DNA from: Schizophyllum amplum
Lineage: Eukaryota; Basidiomycota; Agaricomycetes; Agaricales; Schizophyllaceae
DNA: 64,000 nt
Assembly (NCBI GenBank): GCA_007026445.1
Contig: VDMD01000016.1
Location: forward strand, 558,001-622,000
Direction of reading: 5' to 3'
The notes below the pieces were generated by a model. It had not been told where the DNA came from and made no database searches. It was given only the letters and a program-made list of their open reading frames with translations. This document shows, one piece after another, positions 23,194 to 36,540 of this stretch; positions within the stretch are counted from its first letter, which is position 1, and the number at the start of each line of letters is the position of its first letter. A program made the translations under genes and the position numbers.

Positions 23194-24704
23194 CTAGAAA
23201 ACAAATAAGGAGCCATAAAACAGAACCCGGAAGTACGCACAACTATCCCGCCATATGATATCCTCCCGCACAAAAACCTCCTTCCAACGGGTGTCACCGA
23301 GAACAACATCTGCCTCGTCGTACTCGCTTTCTGTAGCTTCGTCTTGGTCGTAGCCTTCTACGTAGACAGACACCGAGTGCGGCAGCGCACTTTCTAAGCT
23401 CCCTTGCAGTAGCCTGATATGACTCCACGCGACCTTGATTGTCCGAAGTGCTGGCATGGCGACTGCAGGGAATACAGGGGTTTCGGGGATCCCTGAACAT
23501 AATCAGATTGAGTATTCAAGTAAATATATAGGCACTGACCGTCGATTCTACCGCCATCTAGAACGAACGTAGCCAAAGAAACGCTGCTGTCACTGAGTAG
23601 ACGCCGTACAACGTCCCATTCCCGATTGCCCATCCAGCTGAATGCGCGGACGGATAGACGCGTAAGACGAAAGAAATAGAAGTTGCGCAGACGACCACGG
23701 ATTCCTCCGTTCAACCGGATCGCAAGACTGTGGCAGGACAGAGCAATCTTCTGCTCGAGATCGACGTCAGGCGTGTTGAAGTGAAGGTCGTCCTCTTCAT
23801 CAGACCAGCCCGGGCCTGCTGACCACCCGCCATGCGCAGAAGACATATCGATCAAGGTCAAACTGGACAGCCGAGATCCCAACGTCCTTCCGTCTCCAGG
23901 AACCGTGCGAGACAAAACGAACCGCATCCCCCACAGACCTGTAGCCTCGAATCGCACATTATCCACAGATCGCAGCAGGGTGTCGGCGTTCAAGGACACC
24001 CAACAACGACCCAGCGCATGCCAAGCATCGTCGGTAGCGAGTGTGAAGGTGAGCGACCGGATGATTGACTCGCATTTGTTGATCAGGTAGACCAACAGCT
24101 TTTTGGTTTTTGTCGTCGGCTGGCTGTGGAACCTCAACGCCCGCGTATGCTGCCCCAACATGCGGCGTAAATTATCTGGATGACAGTAAATTATCAAAGG
24201 CCTGAGCCGAATGTTGTGGCTTCGACTTACCCGCGCTGGAGGTCGACTGAACTGATAGCTGCGTATTCGCAAACGATCTATCTTCTTCGTGCGACGTATT
24301 CGCTAGGATACCAAACCACGTATACAATGTCGACGCAAGTGAAGCCGCTCTCGATTGATGCGCAGTCCGAGGTCCAGAAGCTGCTCGTCATTTATTACCG
24401 TGGACAGACAAAAAGAATAAGAGAGAACAGTCATACGTTTCTGGATGCTTTTCTCGCGCTGGATGTTCTCCAGGTCTTCCCAAGCGACCATACTATCCCA
24501 GACGTTATCCGATACGCAAATTTCCTTCAGACGCTCTCCCCTCGTAAAGTATGCCAGGCGTTTGCATGTTAAGCCGAGTGAAAATGTGTCCGCTAAGCAC
24601 AGTATCGCGGTTATGAGCGCCCAGACTTCCGCAGACACAGCGTACAGCGCGCCCGTACGACCGGCACTTATATCCTTGGCAATTTGATGGTGAGCGATCT
24701 TCAT
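23194..24704 (-). CDS. Probable F-box-like protein
   Basis: The first exon starts MKIAHHQIAKDISAGRT at 24704. It contains an F-box-like stretch (VSAEVWALITAILCLADTF..GLTCKRLAYFTRG) followed by CVSDNVWDSMVAWEDL. Downstream exons carry leucine/valine-rich text (LRRMLGQHTRALRFHSQ, SLTLIDMSSAHG, LRNFYFFRLTRLSVRAFSW, SLATFVLDGG) and a C-terminal acidic segment YEGYDQDEATESEYDE-like (read VEGYDQDEATESEYDEAD), ending at 23194. The splice sites between 24200 and 24420 and near 23480 are not resolved, so the gene could carry frame damage. Inferred SCF adaptor; weak. Confidence 0.55.
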
Positions 24705-24874
24705 GGTGGCGAAAAGGAAGTAACGAGGGACAGCGAAAGGCCGTTCAGAGAAAATATTGGAATTTCATATCTGTCTTTGTCATATGTGCGGGTGCCTACA
24801 TATGTCCAGCGGAAGAAAAATCGTCAATCTGAGGACGAAGTGATATATTTATCCGATAGGCCAGTTCTCAAATA

Positions 24875-25930
24875 TCATTCATGGTCTCCATCCATCATCT
24901 CCAACTCCAACTCCAGCCTCAGGAAATTGTCGACCTCTTGCTCTTCTTGTTCGTCTTCAGACAGTGTAACGCCCAAGGTGACGGGGTCACTTTCTACAGA
25001 GTCACCGGATGTGAGCTTCGCACTACCTGCAGAATGGGATCCACAGCAGAAAGCCTACAACACAGTTCAATCTGTGATACACTGATTAATGACATTGCAT
25101 CACTCACTATATCCATCAACGACACGGTGCGCCCAGCGACATCGCTCCCACGCTGTATAGAAGCCTTTTTAAAGGCATCCCTAATTTGTCGATGCGCCTG
25201 CCGCCCATCTTTTGACAAGCGCCCAAAATCGGGTGGCTCGTACGATGCTCCATACACGGGATTCAAGCGCAAGACGCGCAACAAATCTTCCGTTGTAATG
25301 TGGGGCGCGAACAGCAGCTCGTCCTAGCCATTTGTCAATCTCCAGCCGTGACGCAGTACTCTCACTGACCAATTCAGATGCCAGGGCTCTGGCTTTATCT
25401 TCGTCGCGTCCGCCGCGCTCATTCCCAAACCCGTCCACCAACAAGCATGGCATACCGGGTTCAGCGAACCACGGATTGTGAGTGTCCTGAGTAGGTTAGC
25501 ACAGACACGCGATGGTTGGTCAACGACTCACTCCGGGCCTCGTGATATTAGCCGTAGACGTCCACTTCTTCCCCGGCATTGTGAACGAAATTAGATCCGC
25601 GAAAAAGTAGAATATGCCCCGTACTGCCACGGGCGTGTCCCTGACGCCACCTCGATATGGACCGGTGATGACAGCGTACTTTGCAAAGCGCAGCTGCAAT
25701 GTTTTCAGAATAAACGAATCTCACTAATCAGTCCTCACCATTATATTTTGGAGCTGACGCACAAGGGCCTTATTGCCAACCAACTGAAGCTCGTACGCTA
25801 GCGCCTCTGTGTTCACCACGCCGTCCAAGTCATCCCTCAAATGCGGCAAAGAAGCTTCGACCATTGTCATAAGCTCGAGTATGTGGGAAGAGTCGTCGAC
25901 GACCATCGCACGAGCAGTACGGATATGCAC
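24875..25930 (-). CDS. Multi-exon protein of unknown function
   Basis: I do not recognise the family. Start MHIRTARAMVVDDSSH at 25930. The first exon ends QNIM at a GTGAGG donor and rejoins LRFAKYAVITGPYRGGV, then RGIFYFFADLISFTMPGKK and ITRPG. The next exon has DTHNPWFAEPGMPCLLVDG. A 46-nt intron (GTCAGT to GGCTAG) rejoins DELLFAPHITTEDLL and LNPVYGASYEPPDF. The 3' end is uncertain: a stop is met at 24994, but an acidic frame (SEDEQEEQEVDNFLRL) continues to a stop at 24875 and may be the last exon. No membrane segment is obvious. Neighbours are F-box-like genes, but this protein lacks an F-box. Confidence 0.55.
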
Positions 25931-26222
25931 GGGTGGCAGGGTTTCAAGTTCTCAACGCGCGTGCGGCCGTCGCGTGGGTTGACACGTGACTCGGACGATG
26001 TTGAACTTTGTCGCGCGGGAGGCGGTACAGGCAAGACACGCTGATCAGCCTCCCCCCTTCCCTCCGACCTGAGTATTGTCTTACTTTGAATGGTCTGACA
26101 GTACATAAGACAGCAATGTACTGCAGCGCTGCCAATATCTCCGCAATCCGTTCTTCACCCCCATCGAAAAAAGTCAGTGCCGCGTACTCGCGCAATAGAT
26201 GGACATCTAACCTGTTCACTCA

Positions 26223-27402
26223 GTGCTATTCAGCGCACTACCTACAGAGCTCATTCACATGGTGGCGTGCGCATGCGATGCGGGGACGCTTCGCGCCCTT
26301 TCGCAGTCCTCCTTTCACCTGCGATCAGTCGCGTATCCAGTCCTTCATCACCATTTCCTTGTGCGTTCTCAGCTGGACGTCCTGTTCCTCCGCTGCAATC
26401 CACGCGTCCAAGGCCTTGTGCGCTCCCTTGATATTACTCTATCGGACGCACCAATTGAGTTACCCACTCTACCGTACGCCACGACGCTCAACTGGACTTG
26501 CGAGAACAAAGACCCACACCTGCAAGCGAACGGGGTCGAAATTGCCATGGTGCTCTCCGTTCTACCGGTTCTCAAGTGTGCAATTCTTCGAGTGGACGTC
26601 GAATGTCTTACAGAAATTCACCTTGGCGTCATGTTTGCAGCAGACACTCTGGAGACCCTCGACATTGCCTTCCCCTCAGCAGCCCCCCGGTACGCGCACT
26701 GCTACCCAACCACCGACTACCCTCGTTTGCGCCGTCTATACCTATCTGGAGACCAAGACCGCGTCATGGCCCCGTACATCCAAGAGTGTATCGCGCCGTA
26801 CGCATCTCATCTAGAATACGTCAAGTTCCCGCCGTCTTGCGGGTGGGCGACATTCTGCACTGCGATAGACAGCCTTGCTCACACGATAGCGGAGATCGAG
26901 TTATCAGACTTTGCCGGAATGGTGCTCTACGGTGCGTTTCATTGCCTGCCACCTCCTGTGGTAGTTGTTGACCTTTGACGAAGATGCGAACAGATACGAA
27001 GAGCTCGCCTGCCTGACTACCCTCACATTTGATGTGCGCCAGGCTCAGTCGCCCATAGATGTAGTGTGGGATGCACTAACCACTTTCACGTCGGTCTTCG
27101 CCGCCAGTCGATCACTTCCGAGCCTTCGCACTATTCGTATCCGCGTTGACGCAAGCGTCTTTGTGGAGGCCTTTATCCTAGGGCGAACCGATTGGTTTAT
27201 TTTCGACAGTCAACACGGCGGCGAGAGTCCTATACAGTGGCAGGTGTGGCTGCCAAACGCGATGGTGTCCGGTTCCCGCATGGAATTCGAGCTCAGTTCC
27301 GTGCAACGGATGGACTCGGACGACTATTATATGCTACGATTCGCAATGTCTGCGGCGTTGTCCTCCTTAGGGGGTCACAGGCTCGCATTTGTCTTTATGT
27401 AG
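26223..27402 (+). CDS. F-box/LRR-like protein, paralog 1 of 3
   Basis: The readable part opens LFSALPTELIHMVACACD, an F-box-like helix pair, continues LRALSQSSFHLRSVAYP and then leucine-rich units (LVRSLDITLSD, LKCAILRVDVECL, LRRLYLSGDQD). A phase-1 intron after MVLY rejoins DANRYEELACLTTLTF, and the gene ends GGHRLAFVFM. Upstream of 26223 there is no ATG in frame: an acceptor TTCACTCAG directly precedes it, so a first exon probably lies at 26110-26175. The same intron at the same place occurs in the genes at 27688 and 48744, showing common descent. Inferred SCF adaptor. Confidence 0.7.
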
Positions 27403-27687
27403 ACGCTGTCCTTGTGTAGCTATGTAAGCCACAGTCTCAGGAAGGCTCCACACCGACGAGTTGGCCAGTGCAGTCTGACATTTGCCACCTTCCGGCGCCG
27501 AAATGCGGTCGCGTTGTCTTAGACAACAACATATTAAAAGGTCAACCTTCATGATTTTGTCCAGCCAACGTCCAAGGTCCCTCTTCCCCTACAAAATTTT
27601 CAACGTAATCAGATGCCCTCCACACCTTCAATCATCTGACTGACTTAACGCCATATAGATCCTTCGGATTGTCACCATCCGACAGGC

Positions 27688-28904
27688 ATGTTTAATCCCC
27701 CGCGCATCCGCGCAACGTCCGTCAGCCTGCAACCCAACAGCACCACGTCCGTCCAATCAGTACATGCATCGAGACTGACCCGATACGCCGAGAACCCGAC
27801 GTCCTTCGAGAAGTTCGACATCCGCTCTCACCTCGACGTCGACTTTGTACGGTCGTGCTCTGTTATAGCAGAGAGCATCCGCTACCTCCGCATTTCTACG
27901 AACGACTCGATACGCATGCTACCCGTCATGCCCAATGTGCGCACGCTCATATGGGTCTGGGAGCAGGCCGACGTAACGCAGCGCGCTTGCACAGCAGACC
28001 TGGCGTTGGTCCTACGCAACTTGACGTCTCTCGAAGTCCTCGACCTCCGCGTCGACGTCGCGCTCACTATGACCATCCATCAAGCCCTCGCGTCTTCGTC
28101 ACCTAGGCTGAAGTGTCTCTGTATCGGGTTCCCTTCGAGCCCTCCGATGGAAATTATCGGCGAACATTGGCCGTCGATGCCTTCGTTGACCGACTTGGTT
28201 TTACACGAGGGTCAACCTTTTGATATTGGAGCCTTTGTGGCATACAGCGTAGCACCCGGCGCGCCTAACCTCACCACGATCTCCTTTCCCCCTAATGTTA
28301 CATGGGACCAGTTCTGTGTCGCCCTGTCGAGTGTAGCGGCCAGCGTGAAGCATATTCAGCTTCTTCGTTTTTGTGGCATCGGCCCCTACGGTGCGTTTAG
28401 GACTTAAATGGTTCGCAGTCCAGTCGTCTCACTAGTATCACTTCAGACACTCGAGTCGGGTTTACGTTACCCAGGCTCCGCGCCATTACCTTAGATCTCA
28501 CGCATGGCCCTCGCAACGACCTCGGTGAGATATGGAATCAGATGGCAGATTTTGTCGTACGCTTCTTGCCTTGGCGACAGTCCCTCACGACGTGTACTGT
28601 CGAAATCATCGTTTTGGCTGAGGATCTGATTCGTATGTACGAATTCGGGGATTATTCCTGGTCGATTTTTACGGAGCGACAAGGCGACACACTGTCGAAG
28701 GAGTGGCACGAGTGGCTGGCCAGCCTGATGGACGACTTAGGCCCGTCCGTTCGTCTCAATTTAAACGTGCGTACCCCGCGCTACACGACAAACCCTGATA
28801 TGGAAGCGCTATCGATCGCCAAACGCGTGGCAGTAGAATACATGGGCACTCGTCGCTTTTCTGTGACCGACATGCCTGCTCGACAGCCATGTACTAGCAC
28901 TTAA
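27688..28904 (+). CDS. F-box/LRR-like protein, paralog 2 of 3 (N-terminus uncertain, C-terminus extended)
   Basis: Closely related to the 48744 gene: DIRSHLDVDFVRSC, ADLALVLRNLTSLEVLDLRV, FPSSPPMEIIG, LHEGQPFDIGAFVAY. The conserved phase-1 intron follows GIGPY and rejoins DTRVGFTLPRLRAITLDL. No F-box can be read at the N-terminus; either an upstream exon is missed or the 5' end is damaged. The paralog ends shortly after RFRIGP, whereas this one runs on for PARQPCTST to 28904, only 17 bp from the Helitron ORF stop. This suggests its 3' end was altered by the Helitron insertion. Confidence 0.65.
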
Positions 28905-31900
28905 ACACAGCCTGCGCCATGCTATATAGATGTGTACATGGCGGCAACCGCTACCCTTGATCCTAGCATACGCAGACGGCGGACGCTGTTAGATTTTCCT
29001 TCGTAAACGAACGCCCCGCCCTGATCCATCCCATCGTAAGTCCAAATGTCCGTATGACCTTTCCAGATACGCATAGTGAAGTGGTCAGATCCATGATATA
29101 TAACAGCTTTAAGCCTGAACGACACACCGCTATTACCAAGCTTCAGGTCAAATGCCATCTGTAGCGCGTCTCCAGAGCTCTGCGGGATTCCTACCAATAG
29201 GAAAGGGGTATCTTTCAACAGTGTGGAATACGTCATGAGTCTGGAGTCACAAACCCGACAAGGAGATACTTCGTCCGACTCGCGGTCGTTGAACCAGCGA
29301 GAAATACTGGTGAGATACTGAGCCTGTATGTAAAAGAAAGGACTGTCGAGGTACACATCGCGGCAAAAGTCACCGCTGGGATGAGCGTGCGTTGCATCAA
29401 TGGGACAACACGAGCTATACAACATAACATCTGCATCAGAACGAGTAGTAGCGTACAGCACCGATGGAATATCAACATAACTGCCCAAGATAAACTCTGA
29501 CGGCGCAGAAGTAGAGAGCGCAGCTCGAAGCAGGTCTCGAACGGAGTTAACCCCTGCGCTAGAAAGAGTCCCGTTTAACAGTTTAGCACGCATGGCCTGA
29601 GCCAGAGACCTGAGGACAGGAGCGTCCTGTACTTCGAGCTGCGGTAGCCACTTCGCTGAATCTTCACATACAACCCACGCAAACATAGATGAGACACAGT
29701 CGTAAGCACAACTATTGTTCTGCCAAATGGCGCCCGAAGTCAACACAGGCATACTCCTCGCCTTAGACGCACGAGCCCGTTTGCTCGGGTTGCCATTAAC
29801 AAGTTTATCGCCGCTGCGCTTATGGTTCCCGCTAGCCTTCAACTCACTTATTGGAATGAATTCGTCCTCTGCCTCCCGTGTCGGCAAGCTCCCTCTGCCA
29901 CTCGTTTCTTGAATTATCTGCCAATCAATGGGAGCAACTTCAATTTCCTGCCACGCATCGGGATTGACGCAGTCTCCGAACTTATTATATTTAGGGTCCT
30001 CTAGGGTCCATCCAAGACTTGGAGGCATTCTAGGCGGGTAAGCTTTACCACCCATCCATCGACGGTATGCCGAAATCAAGTCCTTCCTTCGCTCTCCAAA
30101 TATCTCGTCTGGTAGCGTGCCCCAATATTGCATGTACGTTATTTCGTCCAATATCTCCAGCTCTCTGAACTCTTGGCGTAAAGGACCGCTACAGCCACCC
30201 ATAATATGTTCCGCCTTGATATTCCGTAAAATCAAAGTGCGCTCGGAGGTACGCCCTCGGGAGAGCGCGACGTAGCAGGCGTGGTGATTATCCATTTTGG
30301 ACAAATCTACAACATTGACGTCCCGCGATTTCCCTTGCGACGCGTAATCAGTCATAGCAAAGTTTGGAAGAACCTCCACTTGTGTACGCTTGACAGTCAC
30401 TTGAGGATTTTTATCAGTCCCGTACGGCACAGAGCACACAACCACGTTCGATGTCTTCACGACTGGCACAACATTCTCTTCCAAGCCCGGGATTGCGACG
30501 GCGGACGGTGGGTCGATCAGCTTCACGAACAGCACCTCAAGGGTGCGTTGACCCAGATTTCCGATCCCTTCGTTCCAATCCACTACCACAGCTTCTTGCC
30601 CTTTGGTCATCGATATTTCGGTCGCTGCATTGCTCCGGAGCATTACAGGCATGCCGCGACAAAGAGATAGCTTCCCGGTATCTTGCTCTTGCAAAAAGAG
30701 TGTGGCTGCGCCCAAAGCTCTTGCTGAAGTCTACGCGGTACTGGGAACTCGGGCGCACCCCGCCTGGTATGAAGTTTGTCTTCCGAAAAAAAATGTACGA
30801 GCTCTTGACCCGTCTCCTCCGCAAATCTTTCCACACCTAAATTGTTTATGGCGTCCTTGCAGATGTTCCACGCGGTGATAACGGAGGCATCTCTAAACAC
30901 AGGATCAGCGACAGACAAGCCGTTAGCGGGCTTCGCCACTCGAGAGTCAATCCACGCCAAGTCTGCAGCATCACACGATCTAAACCGGATGTGCTCCAAC
31001 GCCCGAAGCATTCGCAGATCGTCTGAAGAAGCACCCTGCTGCCTATGATTTTCCCGTAGAATTACAACTACTGTAACATGGTGCCATAGTGCCTTTCCCA
31101 GAGCGTCTTTTTGACTTGCTGCATCTGCGCTATATCGCCCAACCTTCCGACTATACAAGGAGCGATCTTCGCCTCCAATGACAGGAGGTAGCTGCCCAAA
31201 GTCTCCACCGAAAATAATATGTTTACCACCAAACGGCGCGTCGGACACAGCATGAGCGTCGCATATACCCTTACTTATATCATACATTTGCGAGCAAGCG
31301 ACCATAGAAACTTCATCCAAGAGATACACATCTGTACCCATTGTTCGCTGTTTTACCTTCGCCTTCGCGAGCGCTGACATTTTCCCTTTACGCATACCGT
31401 TAATTCCGAGCACTGAATGGTATGTTGATCCTCCGACCAAAGCCGCAGCAGTACCTGTAGGCGCCATGACTATAAACTTGTGGTCTTGCCCATAGCTTGT
31501 GATTAATTCTTGGATCGCTTCGAACACGCGAGATTTACCCGTCCCGCCCAAGCCTCCGATGTACATTATCAGCTGATTGGCGCCCGGTGTCAATACATAA
31601 TTTCCGACAATTCGGACAGCACGCTCCTGATCTTCGTTCAAGCCGTTACGACGCACGATTTCGTCGATCAGCAAAGGGCACTCGGGTGGCACATAGCGTC
31701 TGGTCAACATCTTTTTGTTGACGATTGACACACCCGAGATCGGCGTGCTATTACTCGAATCAACGCGCTTCTCGACAGCAGATCCGCCCATAGCTGCTAA
31801 TGCCTTCGCTCTAGCTTCGAAAACATCCGCGCTCCATTTGCTGGCCGGCTTCTTGACCGTGACACGAGCAGCTTGAGGAAGGTCTTTAGCGGCGAGACTG

Positions 31901-34900
31901 AGATGCCAGTCCTCTTTCATCATGCGACCCTGCATCTCCTCGAATGCAACCCGACTATTTTTATAGTATTCATTCTCATTCACACCTTCTGCCTCATATT
32001 CTTCCAAAGGCGACATCACATTTTCGAGAGCGTCTTGCGCGACCTGTTCGTTGTCAATGTCAGCAGTAACCTTTGCAGAGAAAGGCAAAAGGAAGGCAGG
32101 TTCCTTGCCAGCAAGCAGTTGCATACGGAAATCGTCGCGGCCGTCCAGGCACTCCCACTTCAAGTTAAAAAACAGCATCAACAGCCGCTCTTCCGCGGTG
32201 AAAGGGTGAGATGCGAATGCGTCCTCCCACGTTTCTTCTTCAGACTTCAAGTCGCTTCCCGTACGCCATGGCTTGAAAAGCATTAACATGACCATGATAT
32301 ATTCATCTCGGTCCGGGACGTCCCCTCGGGGGAGGGTTCGCATAAAATTCAACAAGAGCTTGGCGTTGGCGGGACTTAGTTTCATGCAATGCGTACTCGC
32401 CATCGAATGGCCTTTGAGGAACGCGAAATGGTTAGATTTCAGTGCCTTATCCGGAGGTATACCGAATTTGTGTACGCCATTGTCGTCGATGTCTTCTGGA
32501 CCATCCCAAGCAATGTACGTATCATCTACGGGCGGATTCAGAGCACCAGAATCACCCGAAGGTTCATTCATCGCGACGTCTTTCCCTGCACCCTCGTCTT
32601 CTTCTTCGTCCTGCGAATCAGCGGCGTGACACTCAGCGTCGAGTTCGGTTTCTTCTATAGCACTGTCCAGGTATAGACCCGCAGAGGATGATCGCGCGTC
32701 TTGACCACCACCAGTAGCGTTCTTCCCCTTTTTATCAGCTGATCGCTCAGCTGAATGTAAGGTCACGCGTGAACACTGTTTTGCGAAGTCGTAAAGCTTC
32801 ATGCCCTCCAACTCACGGCCCCTATACATGTAATTCTGAGCTTCAGAAACTCCTATGATTTTTCCGTGGCTTTTCATTATGAGAACATTATCCGAAGACT
32901 GAGTATCAGCGGTATGAAGCCAGGAGGACCGCACGGACTCATAGTACGGAGTCCAAAAAAATGGCTTGAACTTATGGGAGGTATAGTGGTCGCCGTTCCC
33001 GAGGAGGTACGCAGCAATCATCGGAGAACCGAGCTCCATTTTGGTAGCCAATTTATTCACTAGACGAGTCATGAGCTTTCGCGCGGCGGCCTTCTCCTCC
33101 ATGGTGCCAGCTGTCAAGTCGTTACTTCGGTCGAATACAGACTTGATAACGTCAAAGATGACATGCGTCTGGGGGCCCATCTTGGTAATGTATTCTGTTA
33201 TGTAGTATACAATGTGATTCACGGCACTGCCGGACAGGAGAGAGGTACAGTCATGATTCGAGCGCAAGAGATACGAGATCAGCACACACACGTCGTTCAT
33301 CCAGGCTTCCAAATGCTTAAAACGAGTTGCGCCGGTTTCCGGGTCTATCTTGCTTTCGTTGCGCACCTGGCGTGGCATGCGCGCCTTGCATACTCCATAC
33401 TTGTTGCTCCGACAATACTTAGGATTACACGTGTGGATATTGGCGCGCAGCAGAATATCATCACTCTCGTCAATAAATCGCCTGCGCCACTTCTCAGTGG
33501 CGATACATCTCTCGCATCCATCCTCTTCGCATTTACAGTAGTCTTCAATCGGCATAACGGGTATGCTGTACGTGGGGTCAATGTAAGTAGGTTCCTTTTT
33601 CATCTCCTCCAATTTATGCGTCACCGTTTCTCTGTCCCCTCCCAGAAACCCTCCTTGATGACACGACTCCGCGTATGTGATCATAGCCTGACTGAAAGCA
33701 GATTCGACATTCATTATCTGGTCTCGGATTCCAGCCGGGGTGGGCGCGTTCTTGATCCATACAAGCATATGAAGATGTAGAGTGAGCCGCCCTTGCTGCT
33801 CGACAGTCCCATAGTACGCACTTGTCTCACCGAATACCCCTCGGTGGCCAGAGTCGACGCCTAAAATGTGTTTGATGAAGGCTTTGACCATAAAGTCGAA
33901 GAACCTCGCACCGGCGACAGGGTTGTTGATGACTGTGCGGAACTGGTTATCTCTCCCAAGGCGATCAGCAGCGAGAATGTCAGGTCTGAAGACAGTATTA
34001 GAGTCGGCATAATATAAGCAGATCGGGTGTTTGATATCCGTCGGGGCGATGGTAATGTACCAAAGAGGAGATCCAGCCTGCGCCATTAAAGACCATATCT
34101 CTGATCGCATCCACTTCCTTCCTGCTGCAGTACCCTGGACATTCCCCGAAATCGTCTCCAAGTCCCTGATCACCTTCCAGCAGTTCTTTTCGTGTCTGTC
34201 TCCGCTAGCACGCGCTCCCCGTTAGCCATTCGCGTAGCCATAGTCTGCAACACATTAGACTTAAGTGAGAGCAACCGGCGCGCCACGTCAGGGAAAGCGC
34301 TTTTCTTCGATACCAAGAAACTTTTGGTTGTTGTTTGCTTCACTTGACGGTGACTAAACGCCACGAAAGGAAAAGCATGATCAGTCTGGAACCGCTTGTC
34401 ATAGTACATCAATAGATGCCGACAATGCTCGTCCTCCGACACGCGCATGCGCACCTCGTCTGAGTCAGCTGTGCAGCCTATTCCTCCGAAACCGTAGGGA
34501 AAGCACCACGGAAACATTTTGGGCAGTAATTGAGGGTTGTGAAACATGCTCTCTGGTTTGACGCTACGACCCACTCGCAATATGCCTTTATTACCATGAA
34601 AATGTGCAATAGCCATACCTCTCAATTGGTCCTCTGACATTGTCTCTAAGTCCTCACCTGTAAGGCCATAAACCGCAAAAGGGAGATCCCCAAATTCCAC
34701 CCCTTGCGCGTCGTCAGTGTTGAAGCAGCTCCTTCCCTCGGCCGCAATATTACCGGTAAAGTTCTCCATATATTCCACGGTAACAGGCGGGTAATCCTCC
34801 GGGTATTGAGCAAGATGCTCTTCCGAAATATCAATAGTCGCATAATCAGGATGGTTCCTCTTCAGCCATTCAAGAGCGCGGCGGACATAGGATCTTCTCA

Positions 34901-36540
34901 CCAGCAGAGGGCTAAACTTATCTGTGTTGAAGCCGTTCACACCAGGAGCATCAGGACCAGTGAACATGATGGCGAGAACTTCACTCAAGTCCTTTCGATC
35001 CGGTGGCAGCTTGTCATACACCTCAGCGACAGGCGACTGGAAGCACACAACATGGGCAATCATTTTACGTCCTGCGCCGGCAACTCGAACAAACGAAGTA
35101 TTGCACCGGACAGCTTGAACCAACAAGCGCTCAACAAATCGGAGAGAACTCAACTCTACCGGTACTTCCCCCAACCATAATTTGTTCGCCAGAGCAAGAG
35201 GAGGGACGTCGCCAGCGTATAAAGGACTTCGGCAAACCGAGCATATCTTGTCACAGCCGGGCGCCAGTATAGGCTCATCAACCGCTTGCTCGAATGTGCC
35301 TCCAATCGGTAGGGCGTCGGGATTAATCAGCACACCCAGTAGGTTGCGCATCTCGCTCATGTTCCTCATGTCCGTGAGAGGTTTTAACTCGCCACACACC
35401 GCGCATCCTGCTTCTTCGACGTTCATACAATCCCTCACGAAATCGTATGCGATCTTATGCATCAATTTTTCCGAAGGAGGTTTGGGAGGAAAATCACCCT
35501 CCTTCGCCTTGAGGTACGACTCGTGTCTCTTCGAAGACGACAGTGGCTTGCGTTTAGCATTGTAGGTGCGGTGCTTGTCGCGGCCCGAAGGTATCAACTC
35601 AAACACACATACACATTTATCGCATCGTTCGCACGCGTGGTCCTTCAGAATAGATGACAAAAGCTCGAGCGTCATACCCCGCCGACGAGCTGAAGTGTGA
35701 TGCGCCGCACAGACTTCGAGCACGTCAGACAGCGACAATTTACTGAGCAAAAGCTCGGGAGACATTTGAACAAGTACGCGATTATCCATCTTAAACTTAA
35801 CCGCGTCCGACGTGTACAGCACGCGCAGAAATCTGAAGGAGGAATCATCAGTCAATAGAAGTTCTGGATCTTTTTCGACCACGAAGTCGGTCAGCATGGA
35901 TCCTGGCACGGACTTGCGCCCTCCTCCTGCCAGTACCTGGCATTCGCTGGTTCCATCATACTTATTTACGGGCTCTTTGGGCAAAACCCATCTTTTGCGT
36001 AGGACATCCTTCAGCTCGCTGTGTTGACTCATGCGGTACAAGATAGGGGCATTACTGCGATGCAGGGCGGACAATGTATCATGCAAAACAGCCATGGCCT
36101 TTCTCACGGATGGGATGGTCGTGCAAGCCAGCGAGAATGCAAAGGATAAAGAGTGATCGCATGCAACTCCAGAGGAGCAATAACATAAGATTCTCCAATA
36201 GGAGTCGCGAGGATACAACTGCTTTGCGAAGGCAGCAACGACCAGAACACCTGCGACACAGTCAGCCCAACGCGCAGCCAAACACGCCATGTGCACTCAC
36301 CCCCTGCGTTCATGGTGAACGTCGGCTCGCCAGCGCAGAGGCAAGAAGCAGTCACGAAAGATTTCATGGGAAGGGCCAGGCGATGCCCTGTGGTACACGA
36401 TTAGCGATGAATAGAGAACTCAAGCGAGCAGTACTGACGTTCGGCCCAACTTATACGGTTGATGCGGCTAAGGGTCATAGCTCGTTAACCCACAGGCGAG
36501 CGACGAGATGGGCGAGAGCAAGATGCAAAGAATAGGAGCA
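28894..36540 (-). mobile_element. Helitron-type rolling-circle transposon (ends approximate)
   Basis: Autonomous Helitron inferred from one very long coding region with Rep and Pif1-type helicase domains. The 3' end on the minus strand may be the CTAG at 28894-28897, which follows an A as expected for insertion between A and T, but I see no convincing terminal hairpin there. The 5' TC end is not located; it must lie right of 36296, and a run of 12 or so A near 36540 is noted. The element abuts the last codons of the F-box/LRR-like gene on its left. Boundaries need comparison with other copies. Confidence 0.6.
28922..36296 (-). CDS. Helitron Rep/helicase polyprotein with C-terminal cysteine-protease-like domain, two apparent 1-nt frame breaks
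   Basis: Three abutting frames form one protein of about 2,450 residues. Frame 1 (36296-34170): zinc-like CERCDKCVC, CAVCGELKP and CSVCRSPL, a DUF6570-like block LANKLWLGEVPVELSSL, and the start of the Helitron N-domain HLLMYYDKRFQTDHAFPF. Frame 2 (34173-30643): HUH motif LHLHMLVW near 33780, Tyr motif YYITEYITK, Walker A GGLGGTGKSR near 31540, LLDEVSM and GGDFGQLPPV. Frame 3 (30715-28922): LCRGMPVMLR, YASQGKSRDVNVVDLS and YVALSRGRT close the helicase. A protease-like tail follows with NNSCAYDC (Cys), YHGSDHFTMR (His) and WTYDGM (Asp). The breaks near 34191 and 30674-30676 each close with one added base. The true start may be an internal Met such as MAVLHDTL. Confidence 0.9.
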
